From NCBI RefSeq assembly GCF_003255815.1, contig NC_037673.1, positions 8,970,476 to 9,034,475 on the forward strand: DNA of 64,000 nucleotides. The letters run 5' to 3'. The stretch is from Theropithecus gelada. Taxonomy: Eukaryota; Chordata; Mammalia; Primates; Cercopithecidae. The notes below the pieces were generated by a model. It was not told the DNA's origin. It worked only from the letters and a program-made list of their open reading frames with translations, and did not search any database. Made by a program: the position numbers and the translations under genes. This document shows, in pieces, positions 34,986-46,965 of this stretch (positions are counted from its first letter, which is position 1; each line of letters begins with the position of its first letter).

Positions 34986-36282
34986 GGGATTGCTGGCAAG
35001 ATGGCTGAATAGGAACAGCTCTGACCTGCAGCTCCCAGCGAGATCAACGCAGAAGGTGGGTGATTTCTGCATTTCCAACTGAAGTACTCCGTTCATCTCA
35101 GTGGGACTTGTTGGACAATGGGTACAACCCCAGAAGGGGGAGGGAAGCACAATGGGTCAGGGAACTCCCTCCCCTAGCCAAGGGAAGCCATTAGGGACTG
35201 TACCCTGCACTCCGCCCCAGATACTGCGGTTTTCCCACACTCTTTGCAACCCGCAGACCAGGAGATTCCCTTCGGTGCCCACATCACCAGGGCCCTGGGT
35301 TTCCAGCACAAAACTGGGCGGCTGTTTGGGCAGACACTGAGCTAGCCACAGGAGTTGTTTCTTCATACCCCAGTGGCACCTGGAACACCAGTGAGATAGA
35401 ATCATTCACTCCCCTGGAAAGGGTGCTGAAGCCAGGGAGCCAAGTGGTCTGGCTCGGCAGGTCCCACCCCCACAGAGCCCAGCAACCTAGGATCTACTGG
35501 CTTGAAATTCTCGCTGCTAGAACAGCTGTCTGAGCTGGAGGTGGGTCACTGGAGCTTGGTGCGGGGAGAGGAGCATCTGCCATTGCTGAGGCTTGAGTAG
35601 GCAGTTTTACCCTCACAGTGTAAACAAAGCCCCTGGAAGGTTCGAACTGGGCGGAGCCCACCACTGCAGCTCAGCAAGGCCACTGAAGCCAGATCGCCTC
35701 TCCTCTCTGGGCAGGGCATCTCTGAAAAAAATGCAGCAGCCCCAGTCAGGGACTTATAGATAAAACCCCCACCTCCTTGGGACAGAGCATCTGGGGGAAG
35801 GGGAGGTTGTGGGTGCAGCTTCAGCAGACTGAAATGTCTTCCCTTATGGCTCTGAAAAGAGCAGTGGATCTCCCAGCACAGCATTTGAGTTCTGATAAGG
35901 GACAGACAGCCTCCTCAAGTGGGTCCCTGACCCTGGTGCATTGTGAATGTGAGACACCTCCCAGTATGGGCCGAGAGACACCTCATACAGGAGAGCTCTG
36001 GCTGGCATCTGGTGGGTGCCCCTCTGGGACAAAGCTTCCAGAGGAAGGAACAGGAAGCAATCTTTGCTATTCTGCAGGCTCTGCTGGTGATACCCAGGCA
36101 AACAGGGTCTGGAGTGAACCTCCAGCAAACTCCAGCACACCTGCCGAAGAGGGGCCTGAATGTTAGAAGGAAAACTAACAAACAAAGGAATGGTATCAAC
36201 ATGAACCCAAAAGGACGCCCACTCAGAGACACCAGCCAAAGGTCACTGACATCAAAGACCAAAGGTAGATAAATACACAAAG

Positions 36283-37307
36283 ATGGGGAAAACCAGTGCA
36301 AAAAGGCTAAAAAGTCCAAAAACCAGAACGCCTCTTCTCTTCCAAAGGATCACAACTCCTCTCCAGCAAGGGAACAAAACTGGATGGAGAATGAGTTTGA
36401 CGAATTGACAGAAGTGGGCTTCAGAGGGTGGGTAATAACAAACTCCTCTAAGGTAAAGGAGCACATTCTAACCCAATCCAAGGAAGCTAAGAACCTTGAA
36501 AAAAGGCTAGATGAATTGCCAACTAGAATAACCAGTTTAGAGAAGAACATAAATGACCTTACGGAGCTGAAAAACACAGCACGAGAAATTCATGAAGCAT
36601 ACACAAGTATCAATAGCTGAATCGATCAAGTGGAAGAAAGGATATCAGAGATTGAAGATGAAGTCAATGAAATAAAGGTGAAGACAAGATTAGAGAAAAA
36701 AGAGTGAAAAGAAATGAACAAAGCCTCCAAGAAATATGGGACTATGTGAAAAGACCAAATCTACATTTGATTGGTGTACCTTAAAGTGACAGGGAGAATT
36801 AAACCAAGTTGGAAAACACTCTTCAGGATATTATCTAGGAAAACTTCCCCAAACTAGCAAGGTAGACCAACATTCAAATTCAGGAAATAAAGAGAACACC
36901 ACAAAGATACTCCTAGAGAATAGCAACCCTAAGACACATAAACATCAGATTCACCAAGGTAAAAATGAAGGAAAAAATAATAAGGGCAGCCAAGACAGAA
37001 AAGTCGGGGTACCCACAAAGGAAATCCCATCAGACTAACAGTGGATCTCATAGCAGAAACTCTATAAGACAGAGGAGAGTGGGGGCCAATATTCAACATT
37101 CTTAAAGAAAAGAATTTTCAACCCAGAATTTCATATCCAGCCAAACTAAGCTTCATAAGTGAAGGAGAAATAAAATCCTTTACAGACAAGCAAACACTGA
37201 GAGATTTTGTCACCACTAGGCCTGCCTTACAAGAGCTCCTGAAGGAAGCACTAAACATGGGAAGGAATAACTGGTACCAGTCACTGCAAAAACATACCAA
37301 ATTGTAA
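36283..37307 (+). pseudogene. L1 ORF1 pseudogene
   Basis: The start ATGGGGAAAACC is at 36283. A one-base length change puts the start out of frame with the main body (open at 36384-36620, beginning MENEFDELTEVG). A TGA at 36618-36620 then closes the body where the family has an arginine codon. The remnant runs to AAATTGTAA at 37307. ORF1 normally encodes the coiled-coil RNA chaperone that packages L1 RNA; this copy cannot. Confidence 0.9.
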
Positions 37308-37370
37308 AGATCATCCATGCTATGAAGAAACTGCATCAACTAATGGGCAAAATAACCAGATAGCATCATA

Positions 37371-40300
37371 ATGACAGGATCAAATTCACACATAACAATA
37401 TTTTATTTTATTTTATTTTATTTTATTTATTTTTTGAGATAGAATCTTGCTCTGTCCCCCATGCTGAAGTGCAGTGGTGTGATCTCAGCTCACTGCAAGC
37501 TCCGCCTCCCGGGTTCACACCATGCTCTTGCCTTAGCCTCCCGAGTAGCTGGGACTACAGGTACCCACCACCACACTTGGCTAACTTTTTTGTATTTTTA
37601 GTAGAGACGGGTTTTCACCATGTTAGCCAAGATGGTCTCGATCTCCTGACTTTGTGATCCGCCTGCCTAGGCCTCCCAAAGTGCTGGGATACAAGCGTGA
37701 GCCACCACGCCCAGCCCACACATAACAATATTAACCGTAAATGTAAATGAGCTAAATGTCCCAATTAAAAGACACAGACTGGCAAAATGAATAAAGAATC
37801 AAGTCCCATTGGTGTGCTGTATTCAGGAGACCCATCTCACATGCAAAGACACACTTAGGCTCAAAATAAAGGGATGGAGGAATATTTACCAAGCAAATGG
37901 ACAGCAAAAAACAAAAGCAGGGGTTGTAATGTTAGTCTCTGATAAAACAGACTTTAAACCAATAAAGATCAAAAGAGACAAAGAAGGGCATTACATAATG
38001 GTAAAGGGATCGATGCAATAAGAAAAGCTAATTATCCTAAATATATATGGTCCTAATACAGGAGCACCCAGATTCATAAAGCAAGTTCTTAGAGACCTGC
38101 AAAGAGACTTAGACTCCCACACAACAATAGTGGGATATTTTGACACCCCACAGTCAATATTAGACAGATCAATGAGACAGAAAGTTACCAAGGATATCCA
38201 GGACTTGAACTCAGCTCTGGACCAAGTGGACCTAATAGACATCTACAGAACTCTCCACCCCAAATCAACAGAGTATACATTATTTTCAGCACCATATCAC
38301 ACTTATTCTAAAACTGACCACCTAATTGGAAGTAAAACACTCGTCAGCAAATGCAAAATAATGGAAATCATAAAAAACTGTCTCTCAGACAACAGTGTAA
38401 TCAAATTACAACTCAGGATTAAGAAACCCACTCAAAACCACACAACTACATGGAAAGTGAACAACCTGCTCCTGAATGACTACTGGGTAAATAACGAAAT
38501 GTAGGCAGAAATAAAGATGTTCTTTGAAACCAATGAGAACAAAGACACAATGTACCAGAATCTCTGGAATACATTTAAAGCAGTGTATAGAGGGAAATTT
38601 ATAGCACTAAATGCCCAAAAAAGAAAGCAAGAAAGATCTAAAATTGACACACTTACATAAGAATTAATAGAACTAGAGAAACAAGAGCAAACAAATTCAA
38701 AAGCTAGCAGAAGGCAAGAAATAACTAAGATCAGAGCAGAGCTAAAGGAGATAGACACATGAAAAACCCTTCAAAAAAATCAATGAATCCAGGAGCTGGT
38801 TTACTGAAAAGATCAACAAAATAGACTGCTAGCCAGACTAATAAAGAAAAAGAGAGAGAAGAATCAAATAGATGCAATAAAAAAAAGATAAAGCATATAT
38901 CACTACCTATCCCACAGAAATACAAACTACCATCAGAAAATACTACAAACACCTCTATGCAAATAAACTAGAAAATCTAGAAGAAATGGAAACGTTCCAG
39001 GACACATACACCCTCCCAAGACTAAACCAGGAAGAAGTCGAATCCTTGAATAGACCAATAACAAGTTCTAAAACTGAGGAAGCAATTAATAGCCCACCAA
39101 CCAAAAAAAGTTGAGGACCAGATGGATTCACAGCCAAATTCTACCAAAGGTACAAAGAGAAGCTGGTACCATTCCTTGTAAAACTATTCCAAACAACAGA
39201 AAAAGAGGGAATCCTCCCCGACTCATTTCATGAGGCCAGCATCATCCTAATACCAAAACCTGGCAGAGACACAACAAAAAAAGAAAATTTCAGGCCAATA
39301 TCCCTGATGATCATTGATGTGAAAATCCTCAATAAAACACTGGCAAACTGAATCCAGCAGCACATCAAAAAGCTTGTCCACCACAATCAAGTCATCTTCA
39401 TTGTGAGGATGCAGGCTGGTTCAACATACGCAAATCAATCAAGGTAATCCATCACTTAAACAAAATCAATGAGAAATAACATATGATTATTTCAATAGAT
39501 GCAGAAAAGGCCTTTGACAAAATTCAACAACCCTTCATGCTAAAAACTTTCAATAAACTAGGTATTGATGGAACATATCTCAAATAATAAGAGCTATTTA
39601 TGACAAACCCACAGCCAACATCATACTGAATGGGCGAAAAACTGGAAGCATTCCCTTTGAAAACCAGCACAAGACAAGGATGCCCTCTCTCACCACTCCA
39701 ATTCAACACAATATTGGAAGTTCTGGCCAAGGCAATCAGGCAAAAGAAAGAACTAAAGTGTATTCAATTAGGAAAACAGGAAGTCAAATTGTCTCTGTTT
39801 GCAGATGACATGATTATATATTTAGAAAATCCCATTGTCTCAGCCCAAAATCTCCTTAAGCTGATAAGCAACTTCAGCAAAGTCTCAGGATACAAAATCA
39901 ATGTGCAAAAATCACAAGCATACCTATACACCAATAACAGACAAATAGCCAAATCATGAGTGGACACCCATTCACAATTGCTACAAAGAGAATAAAATGC
40001 CTAAGAATACAACTTACAATGGATGTGAAGGACTTCTTCAAGGAGAACTACAAACCACTGCTCAAGGAAATAAGACAGAACACAAACAAATGGAAAAACA
40101 TTCCATGCTCATGGATAGGAAGAATCAATATCGTGAAAATGGCCACACTGCCCAAAGTAATTTATAGATTCAATGCTATTCAAATCAAGCTACCGCTGAC
40201 TTTCTTCACAGAATTGGCAAAATGTACTTTAAATTTCATATGGAACCAAAAAAGAGCCCACATAACCAAGACAATCCTAAGCAACAAGAACAAAGCTGGA

Positions 40301-41514
40301 GGCATCATGCTACCTGAATTCAAACTATACTACAAGGCTACAGTAAAACAGCATGGTATTGGTACCAAAACAGATATATAGACCAATGGAACAGAACAAA
40401 GGCCTCAGAAATATCACCACACATCTACAACCATCAGATCTTTGACAAACCTGACAAAAACAAGCAATGGGAAAAGGATTCTCTCTTTCTTAAATAGTGT
40501 TGGGAAAACTGGCTAGCCATGTGCAGAAAACTGAAACTGGACCCCTTCCTTACCTTATACAAAAATTAACCCAAGATATATTAAAGACTTAAATGTAAGA
40601 CCTAAAACCATAAAAACCCCAGAAGAAAACCTAGGCAATACCATTCAGGACATAGGCATGGGCAAAGACTTCATGACTAAAATCCCAAAAGCAATGGCAA
40701 CGAAAGTCAAAATAGACAAATGGGATCTAGCTAAACTAAACAGCTTCTGCACAGCAAAAGAAACTATCATCAGAGTGAACAGGCAACCTAAAGAAAGGGA
40801 GAAAATGTTTGCAATCTACCCTTCTGACAAAAGGCTAATGTCCAGAATCTACAAAGAATTTAAACAAATTTACAAAAAGAACAAAAAACCCCATCACGAA
40901 GTGGGCAAAGGATATGAACAGACACTTCTCCAAAGAAGGCATTTATGCCGCCAACAAACATGAAAAAATGCTCGTCATCATTGGTCATTAGAGTAATGCA
41001 AATCAAAACCACAATGAGATACCACGTCACGTCAGTTAGAATGGTGATCGTTAAAGAGTCAAGAAACAACAGATGCTGGAGAGGATATGGAGAAATAGGA
41101 ATGCTTTTACACTATTGGTGAGAGTGTAAATTAGTTCAACCATTGTGGAGGACAGTGTGGCAATTCCTGAAGAATTTAGAACTAAAAATACCATTTGACC
41201 CAGCAATCCCATTACTGGATATATATCCAAAGGATTATAAATCATTCTACTATTAAGACACATGCACACATATATTTATTGTGGCACTGTTCACAATAGC
41301 AAAGACTTGGAATCAACTCAAATGCCCATCAATGATAGACTGGATAAAGAAAATGTAGCACATATACACCATGGAATACTATGACGCCATATAAAAGGAT
41401 GAGTTCCTGTCCTGTACAGGGACATGGATGATGCTGGAAACCATCATTCTCAGTAAACTAACACAAGAACAGAAAGCCAAACACCACATGTTCTCACTCA
41501 TAAGTGGGAGTTGA
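37371..41514 (+). pseudogene. L1 ORF2 pseudogene, interrupted by an Alu
   Basis: The start ATGACAGGATCAAATTCAC is at 37371. An Alu with its target duplication interrupts the frame within the first dozen codons. Further in-frame stops include TAG at 38502, TGA at 39112 and TGA at 39349. The reverse-transcriptase active-site motif FADD is still readable at 39798-39809, preceded by RQGCPLSP at 39672-39695. The C-terminal region reads to the TGA at 41512-41514. ORF2 encodes endonuclease and reverse transcriptase; this copy is inactive. Confidence 0.92.
37403..37716 (-). mobile_element. Alu SINE inserted in L1 ORF2
   Basis: Reverse-oriented Alu with an (ATTTT)n-type tail. Perfect 16-bp target duplication CACACATAACAATATT at 37387-37402 and 37717-37732; removing one copy with the Alu restores the L1 ORF2 start region. 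It is the innermost level of the nest. Confidence 0.96.
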
Positions 41515-41721
41515 ACAATAAGAACACATGGACACAGGGAGGGGAAAAATCACACACTGTCAGGGGGAGGGGTGCTAGGGGAGGGATAGCATTAGGAGAA
41601 ATACCTAATGTAGACAATGAGTTGATGGGTGCAGCAGACAACCATGGCATATGTATACCTATGTAACAGACCTGCATGTTCTGCACATGTACCCCAGAAC
41701 TTAAACTATAATTTAAAAAGA

Positions 41722-41874
41722 ACACATCTAGTAGAGACAGCATTGACTTATCAATAGACCCAAAAAACATGTTTAAATCAAATTCTGGAGTCGTTTTTAT
41801 TTTACTTTATCAGTAATTTTAAAATCAGCTGCATTTACTAAAGATTATTAAAGTTATGTAAACTTGAAAAAAAA
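41722..41874 (+). mobile_element. Probable L1 3'-transduced segment with its own poly(A)
   Basis: After the normal L1 end comes about 145 bp that is neither L1 nor MaLR internal sequence. It contains ATTAAA at 41847-41852, and 15 nt downstream an A-rich run (41867-41874) that leads straight into the right copy of the L1 target site. MaLR sequence resumes at GTCTCAGCTGATGAGG. This is the expected layout when L1 transcription reads through a weak signal, uses a downstream one and co-mobilises the flank. Confidence 0.7.
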
Positions 41875-41881
41875 TAAGAAG

Positions 41882-43314
41882 TCTCAGCTGATGAGGTCTC
41901 AGTTGGTAATAAGGAACTCACTGGGAAGGGGAGTGATGGCAACCCTTGCTGTGCTTTAGCAAAGAGACTAGTGGCATTTTGTCCCTGCCCTAGAGATCTG
42001 TGGAACTTTGAACTTGAGAGAGATTATTTAGGATATCTGGTAGAAGACATTTCTAAGCAGTAAAGCATTCAAGAGGTGATCTGATGGTTTCTAAAAGTGT
42101 ATGTTCATATGCATGAACAAAGAGATTATCTGAAATTGGTACTTAAAATTAAAAGGAAAGCAAAGCAAAGCATGAAAGTTTGGAAAATTTGCAGTATGAC
42201 CATGTGGTAGAAAAGAAAAACCCATTTTCTGGGGGAAAAAATCAAGCCCGCTGCAGAAATGTACATAAGTAAAGAACAGCCAAATGTTAATAACCAAGAC
42301 AATGGGGAATATATTTCCAGAGCATTTCAGAGACTTTCATGGAAGCCCCTCTCATCACAGGCCTGGAGGCCTAGGAGGGAAAAATGGTTTTGTGGGTGAA
42401 GCCCAGGGCCCTGCTGTTCCGTGCAGCCTCAGAACACAGTACCCTGTATCACACATGCTCCAGTTCCAGCCATGGCTAAAGGGGCCAAGGTACAGCTCAG
42501 GCCGAGGCTTCAGAGGATGCGAGCCCCAAGCCTCAGCAGCTTCCATGTGGTGCTGGGCCTGCAGGTGCACAGAAGGTGAGACTTGAGGTTTGGGAATCTC
42601 CACCTAGATTTCAGAGGATGTTTGTAAACATCTTGATGTCCAGGCAGAAGTCTGCTGCATGGGGTGGACCCCTCGTGGGGAACCTATAGTAGGGCAGTGC
42701 AGGGCGGGAATGTGGGGTTGGAGTCCCAGTATGGAGTCCCCACTGGAACACTGCCTAGTGGAGCTGTGAGAAGAGAGCCACCATCCTCCAGACCCAGAAT
42801 TATAGATCCATGAGCAACTTGCACTATGCATCTGGAAAACCCACAGGAACTCAACACCAGCTCATGAAAGCAGCCAAGGGGGCTGCACCATGCAAAGCCA
42901 CAGAGGCAGAGCTGCCAAAGGCCTTGGGAGACCACCCTTTGTGTTAGTATGGTCTCGATGCAAGACATAGAGTCAAAGGAGATTACTTTGGAGCTTTAAG
43001 ATTGAATGATGGCCCTGCTGGGTTTTGGACTCGGATGGGGTCTCTAGACCCTTTGTTTTGGCCAATTTCCTCCATTTGGGATAAGAATATTTACCCAATA
43101 CCTGTACCCCTATTTTATCTTGGAAGTAACTAACTTGTTTTTGATTTTACAGGATCATAGGTGGAGGAGACTTGGCTTGTCTCAGATGTGACTTTGGACA
43201 TGGATTTTTGAGTTAATGCTGGAATGAGATAAGAGTATAGGGGATTGTTGGGAAGCCATAATTGATTCTGAAGTGTGAAAAGGACATAAGATTTTGGAGA
43301 GGCCAGGGACAGAA
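41882..43314 (+). mobile_element. MaLR internal sequence, right part
   Basis: GCTTTAGCAAAGAGACTAGT, AGCATTCAAGAGGTGATCTG, GAAAAACCCATTTTCTGG, CACAGGCCTGGAGGCCTAGG and GGAAGTAACTAACTTG occur in MST/THE1 internal order up to the 3' LTR. ORFs on both strands here are fragments without function. Confidence 0.88.
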
Positions 43315-43716
43315 TGATATGGCTTAGCTCTGTGTCCCACCCAAATCTCATGTTGAATTATAATCCCTGCATGACAGGGGAGGGGCCTGGTGGAAGGTGA
43401 TTGGAACGTAGGGGCAGATTTCCCCCTTGCTGTTCTCATGATAGTGAGTGAGTTCTCATGAGATCTGATGGTTTAACAACGTGCGGCACTTCCCCCTTCA
43501 CTCTCCCTCTCTCTCTCTCTCTCCTGCCCCACCACGGTAAGACACGCTTGCTTTCCCTTTGCCTTTTGCCATGATTGTAAGTTTCCTGAGGCCTCCAAGT
43601 CATGCTTCCTGTTAAGCCCGTGGAACTATGAGTCAATTAAATCTCTTTTCTTCATAAATTACCCAGCCTCAGTCTCAGGTAGTTTTTGACAGCAGCGTGA
43701 TAACTGACTAATATCA
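43315..43716 (+). mobile_element. 3' LTR of the MaLR provirus
   Basis: It begins TGATATGGCTTAGCTCTGTG and ends CTGACTAATATCA. It contains a (CT)n stretch near 43500-43524 and is about 40 bp longer than the 5' LTR. Both LTRs share CCTGAGGCCTCCAAG and TCATGCTTCCTGTTAAGCC, the latter with one mismatch in the 5' copy. Confidence 0.9.
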
Positions 43717-44164
43717 ACTTGCATAGGACCATTTTGTCACTTGGCCTGCTGAGGCTAAAATATTAACTATCCAGTCCTTTCCAAGAAAGAGGTGACTGAA
43801 CCCTGATGCAGAATGATGAGTGCTTGCAGGACAGGATTTTGGAGCAATTTCTTTTAACATGTATTTTTTCTTAGAGGAATTCCATCTTAGGAGTTGGAAA
43901 AAAATACCAACGTCGAAAGCAAATCTAATACCAGGGCTTCGTACACTGACAAATCCAGGACCCCTAATTACAGATTCTGATGTTTTATTTTACATTTACT
44001 GCAGCAGATGTCTTTGTATTCAATAAATTCCATTTAATTGTTAATAAATGGACCAGTTACTACAAAGAGCACATGATTCCTATTGCTCTTTTCAATGAAA
44101 ATAGAAAAGTAAAGAAAAGAAAGGCAAAGATGAAAGTGGGAAAGCTCCTTCAAGACCACCTGAG
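43717..44164. other. Unique intronic sequence
   Basis: Nothing recognised. Confidence 0.45.
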
Positions 44165-44290
44165 CAGCATCATTCTTCACAGGTGGGAAAGTGAAGTACA
44201 TCTGGACACAGGACTTGGCCCAGGCCACACAGCCCTTGCAGAACCAGGACTCCCTGAGCCTGATCCCCTGTTAGTGCCTATTTCCATGAA
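44165..44290 (-). mobile_element. MIR SINE fragment
   Basis: TTCACAGGTGGGAAAGTGAA, ACTTGGCCCAGGCCACACAG and AGAACCAGGACTCCCTGAGC match the antisense MIR middle. Confidence 0.65.
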
Positions 44291-44729
44291 CAGGATCAGG
44301 GTTACTACTCATAGGAAAAGCTCTCACTTGCCCAGCCTCAAATTATAATTATATCAAGGATGACAATGTAAACATGACATTTGAAGTCCAGTTTCCTACA
44401 TTAAAACACGCAGTGTTCAAGACTTCAGTTATTTTGGTACATAGGCAAATTGGATACCTCTGAAATTAAGAGAAACAATAATTTGAAAAGCAAACCAAAA
44501 TTTTTAGGTGGAGGACTCTCAAGTTAACCAGGCTTGCTAAGATGAGAACATCACTGACAACAGCAATATTCATCCAATTATCTTCCTCAGACCTGGAAAG
44601 AAATTGTTCCAATTATGAATAAAACGTAAAGTTTTAGAAAATAACAATAAATAATTATATGTGTAGGTATATCTGTGTATATACAATTTAAATAATTCTT
44701 CCATTAATCTAACCCTATTCTTCATTAAT

Positions 44730-44870
44730 AATATTAGTTAACATGAATTAAGAACTTCAAGGCATGAGAAAAACCACTTTAAAAGTCTCATTTAAGTTTC
44801 ATAATAACCCTATGAGGTAGGAACCATTATCATCTTTCCTTTATAGATGAGAAACCAAATATATTTATAT
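44730..44870 (-). mobile_element. MIR SINE fragment
   Basis: CATGAATTAAGAACTTCAAG, TAATAACCCTATGAGGTAGG and CTTTATAGATGAGAAACC match antisense MIR. Confidence 0.75.
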
Positions 44871-45133
44871 TACTGAGTTAAGATGAGTTATCAGAATTTC
44901 ATTTCTAATATTTAATTATCCTGGTAGTACAGAAAATACACATAAATATCAGTTACTGTACTTTGATAATGTATCTTTACTTCTATAGGAATAAAATTTC
45001 CATTTTCCCTCTAGCACAGAATTTTTCTTTTCTATGATGTCAATACCTTTACTTCATGCAAATACCTTTTTCAAGCCAGTCAACAACTCCCATCCAAAAC
45101 GTTTTCCCTATAATTTTCATATATATTTATAAC

Positions 45134-45346
45134 CGTGGTCCCCAAATAGGGTAGTTTTGCCCCCCAGGGGACATTCAGCAATGTCCGGATACATTTCCAG
45201 TTGTCACAGCTGGGAAGGGGTTGCTACTGGCATTTAGTGGGTAGAGTCCAGGATGATGCTAAATATCCTATGCTGCACAGGGCAGCCTACACAACAGTGA
45301 ATTATCTAGCATAAAAAGTCAACTGTGCCAAGACTGAGAAACCCTG
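45134..45346 (+). mobile_element. MER20 (hAT-Charlie) DNA transposon
   Basis: TTTTGCCCCCCAGGGGACAT, CAGCAATGTCCGGATACATT, GCTACTGGCATTTAGTGGGT and CAAGACTGAGAAACCCTG match MER20 from end to end (about 213 bp). The target duplication is decayed. Confidence 0.85.
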
Positions 45347-45611
45347 CTTTATATGAAAAGCAAATCCCATACTCATATTATTGTATTGATTATCTCTTAA
45401 CTTATGGACTAACAGGGTTCTTCAGGGACAACAAGAATTATCTGGATTCTTACAGACCCCCAGATCACCAAACAGGGTAAGGCAAATAGAGCCATACAAC
45501 CTGATTGACAGGAACCAAGAGATACTGCTGTCCCAGACCAGGGAGAAGACAGCATGCCGTGACTAATGGGCAACAGTCAATAATTTCATATCCTCTTTGC
45601 GATACAGGCAC

Positions 45612-45918
45612 TTTTTTTTTTTTTTTTTTTTTTTTTTTTGAGACAGAGCCTTGCTCTGTCACCCAGGCTGGAGTGCAGTGGTGCAATCTCGGCTCACTGC
45701 AACTTCTGCTGACCGGGTTCTGCCTCAGCCTCCCAAGTAGCTGGGATTACAGGCGCTTATGTAATTTTAGCCACCACGCCTGGCTAATTTTTGTATTTTT
45801 AGTAGAGACAGGGTTTTACCGTCTTGGCCAGGCTGGTCTTGAACTCCTGACCTCATGATCCACCCGCCAGAGCCTCCCAAAGTGCTGAGATTACAGAGGT
45901 GAGCCACCGTGCCCAGAC
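45612..45918 (-). mobile_element. Alu SINE with long T-run
   Basis: Reverse-oriented Alu preceded by 28 T (45612-45639). Target duplication CAGGCAC at 45605-45611 and 45919-45925. It has a small deletion near the left-arm CAAGCGATTCTCC position and an insertion (TTATGTAATTTTAG) near 45757. Confidence 0.94.
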
Positions 45919-45925
45919 CAGGCAC

Positions 45926-46615
45926 CTTTTAAGTAATGTGAGAGACAGTTCACGCCTCATTTCCTTCCACCTTTAACACAAGAGCATCATGGCAGATTAG
46001 TTCAAATCTTGGAGCAAAAATATTAATGCCAAACACTTAAAAATGAATAAAAATAAAATTACAAAAACCCATCAAATAGAAGAAAGTAAAACAAAACAAA
46101 ACAAAACAAAATGAAGCGAAGAGGAAGTTGGTTGGAAAGACATGAGACCAAACGTGATTCAAGCAGTGAGTCCTGTGAACATGGGTATAGGCCACATATT
46201 TGTCTCTATGGTTTTCAATAATGCAGAGAAGAGGACACAGGATTTCTAAAGGCAGAACCCTGAAAAAGCAATAACTCACCCATTCCTAAAACTTTCAACC
46301 AATGTAATACACATGTACAAAATGACACACTCTTTCCTCTCTGAAAAATGAATATTAAGGAAAATGAGCACTATACAACATATATTTATACCTAAATCCT
46401 AAATACTTTTTCTAGAAAATAAGAAAAAACAGTATAATCTCAAGTGTCAGAGGTCCATGGAGGCATCATGCACTTTCTGGCAGTTGTAGCTGACCAGATG
46501 GATAAAGGAACCCCCAAGCAGACCCTTCCTACGTCATCAGATTGCTCTAAAATACATAATTCCATCTTCTCACATGTGCACCTCCCCATCCCACAGCATC
46601 AATCCTAAATTCCTA
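45926..46615. other. Unique intronic sequence with (AAAAC)n
   Basis: A short (AAAAC)n run lies at about 46088-46111. Nothing else recognised. Confidence 0.45.
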
Positions 46616-46965
46616 GTGGTAGGCAAAATAGAGTCCCACTTCCTAATCCTTACAACCTGTGACCATGTTATACTTCATGGCAAGGGGGAAAGTTTAGATT
46701 GCAGACAGAATTAAGGCTGTTAATCGATTGAGCCATGAAAAACAGGTATCTTGTAGAAGCTGGAAAAGGCAAGGAAATTGATTCTCCACCGAAGAGCCTC
46801 CAAGAGGGAAGCAGAACTGCCAACACCTTGACCTAAGCTCACTAAGAACAGTTTTGAACTTCTGACATCCAAAATGGTAAGATAATAAATTTACATTGTT
46901 TTAAGCCACTGAGTATGGGATAATTTTTTTTGCAGCAGTATCACAAAACTGATAGATCTCTTGTT
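46616..46965 (+). mobile_element. MLT-class LTR with internal deletion
   Basis: CTAGTGGTAGGCAAAATAGA, TTCCTAATCCTTACAACCTG, TAGAAGCTGGAAAAGGCAAG, CAACACCTTGACCTAAGC and TTGTTTTAAGCCACTGAG follow MLT-type order. The middle third expected between GAGCCATGAAAA and TAGAAGCTGG is missing. Confidence 0.72.

Larger units (their letters stand above)
34986..41721 (+). mobile_element. Full-length L1PA-type LINE (about 6.4 kb without the Alu)
   Basis: The element starts GGGATTGCTGGCAAGATGGC and includes a 5' UTR (34986-36282), ORF1 and ORF2 remnants and a 3' UTR ending AACTTAAACTATAATTTAAA. Probable target duplication AAACAAAGAAG (34975-34985) against AAAATAAGAAG (41871-41881), 9 of 11 identical; the right copy lies beyond an extra 3' segment. 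Both ORFs are broken, so it is dead. The 5' UTR resembles middle-aged L1PA subfamilies (about L1PA7-L1PA8), which implies insertion before or near the split of Old World monkeys from apes. Its orientation is antisense to SEMA5A. Confidence 0.93.
34420..43716 (+). mobile_element. MST-type ERVL-MaLR provirus, split by a full-length L1
   Basis: A 5' LTR (34420-34783), internal sequence in two parts (34784-34985 and about 41882-43314) and a 3' LTR (43315-43716) form a complete MaLR provirus. Without the L1 the internal part is about 1.63 kb, the usual size. MaLR elements are non-autonomous relatives of ERVL and have no env. The flanking 5-mers GAACT and CAACT may be a decayed target duplication. 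No functional coding sequence remains. The order and orientation of all parts are consistent. Confidence 0.9.

Noticed and set aside
34734..36319. Many ORFs of 80-138 codons on both strands
   Set aside because: They fall in the MaLR LTR and the GC-rich L1 5' UTR, which are noncoding and naturally low in stops.
39630..40381. Reverse-transcriptase-like ORFs, considered as an independent RT system
   Set aside because: The sequence is the middle of L1 ORF2, in order with the rest of a broken full-length L1.
45612..45639. T28 run considered as a Pol III terminator
   Set aside because: It is the reversed A-tail of an Alu, with no associated Pol III gene on the relevant strand.
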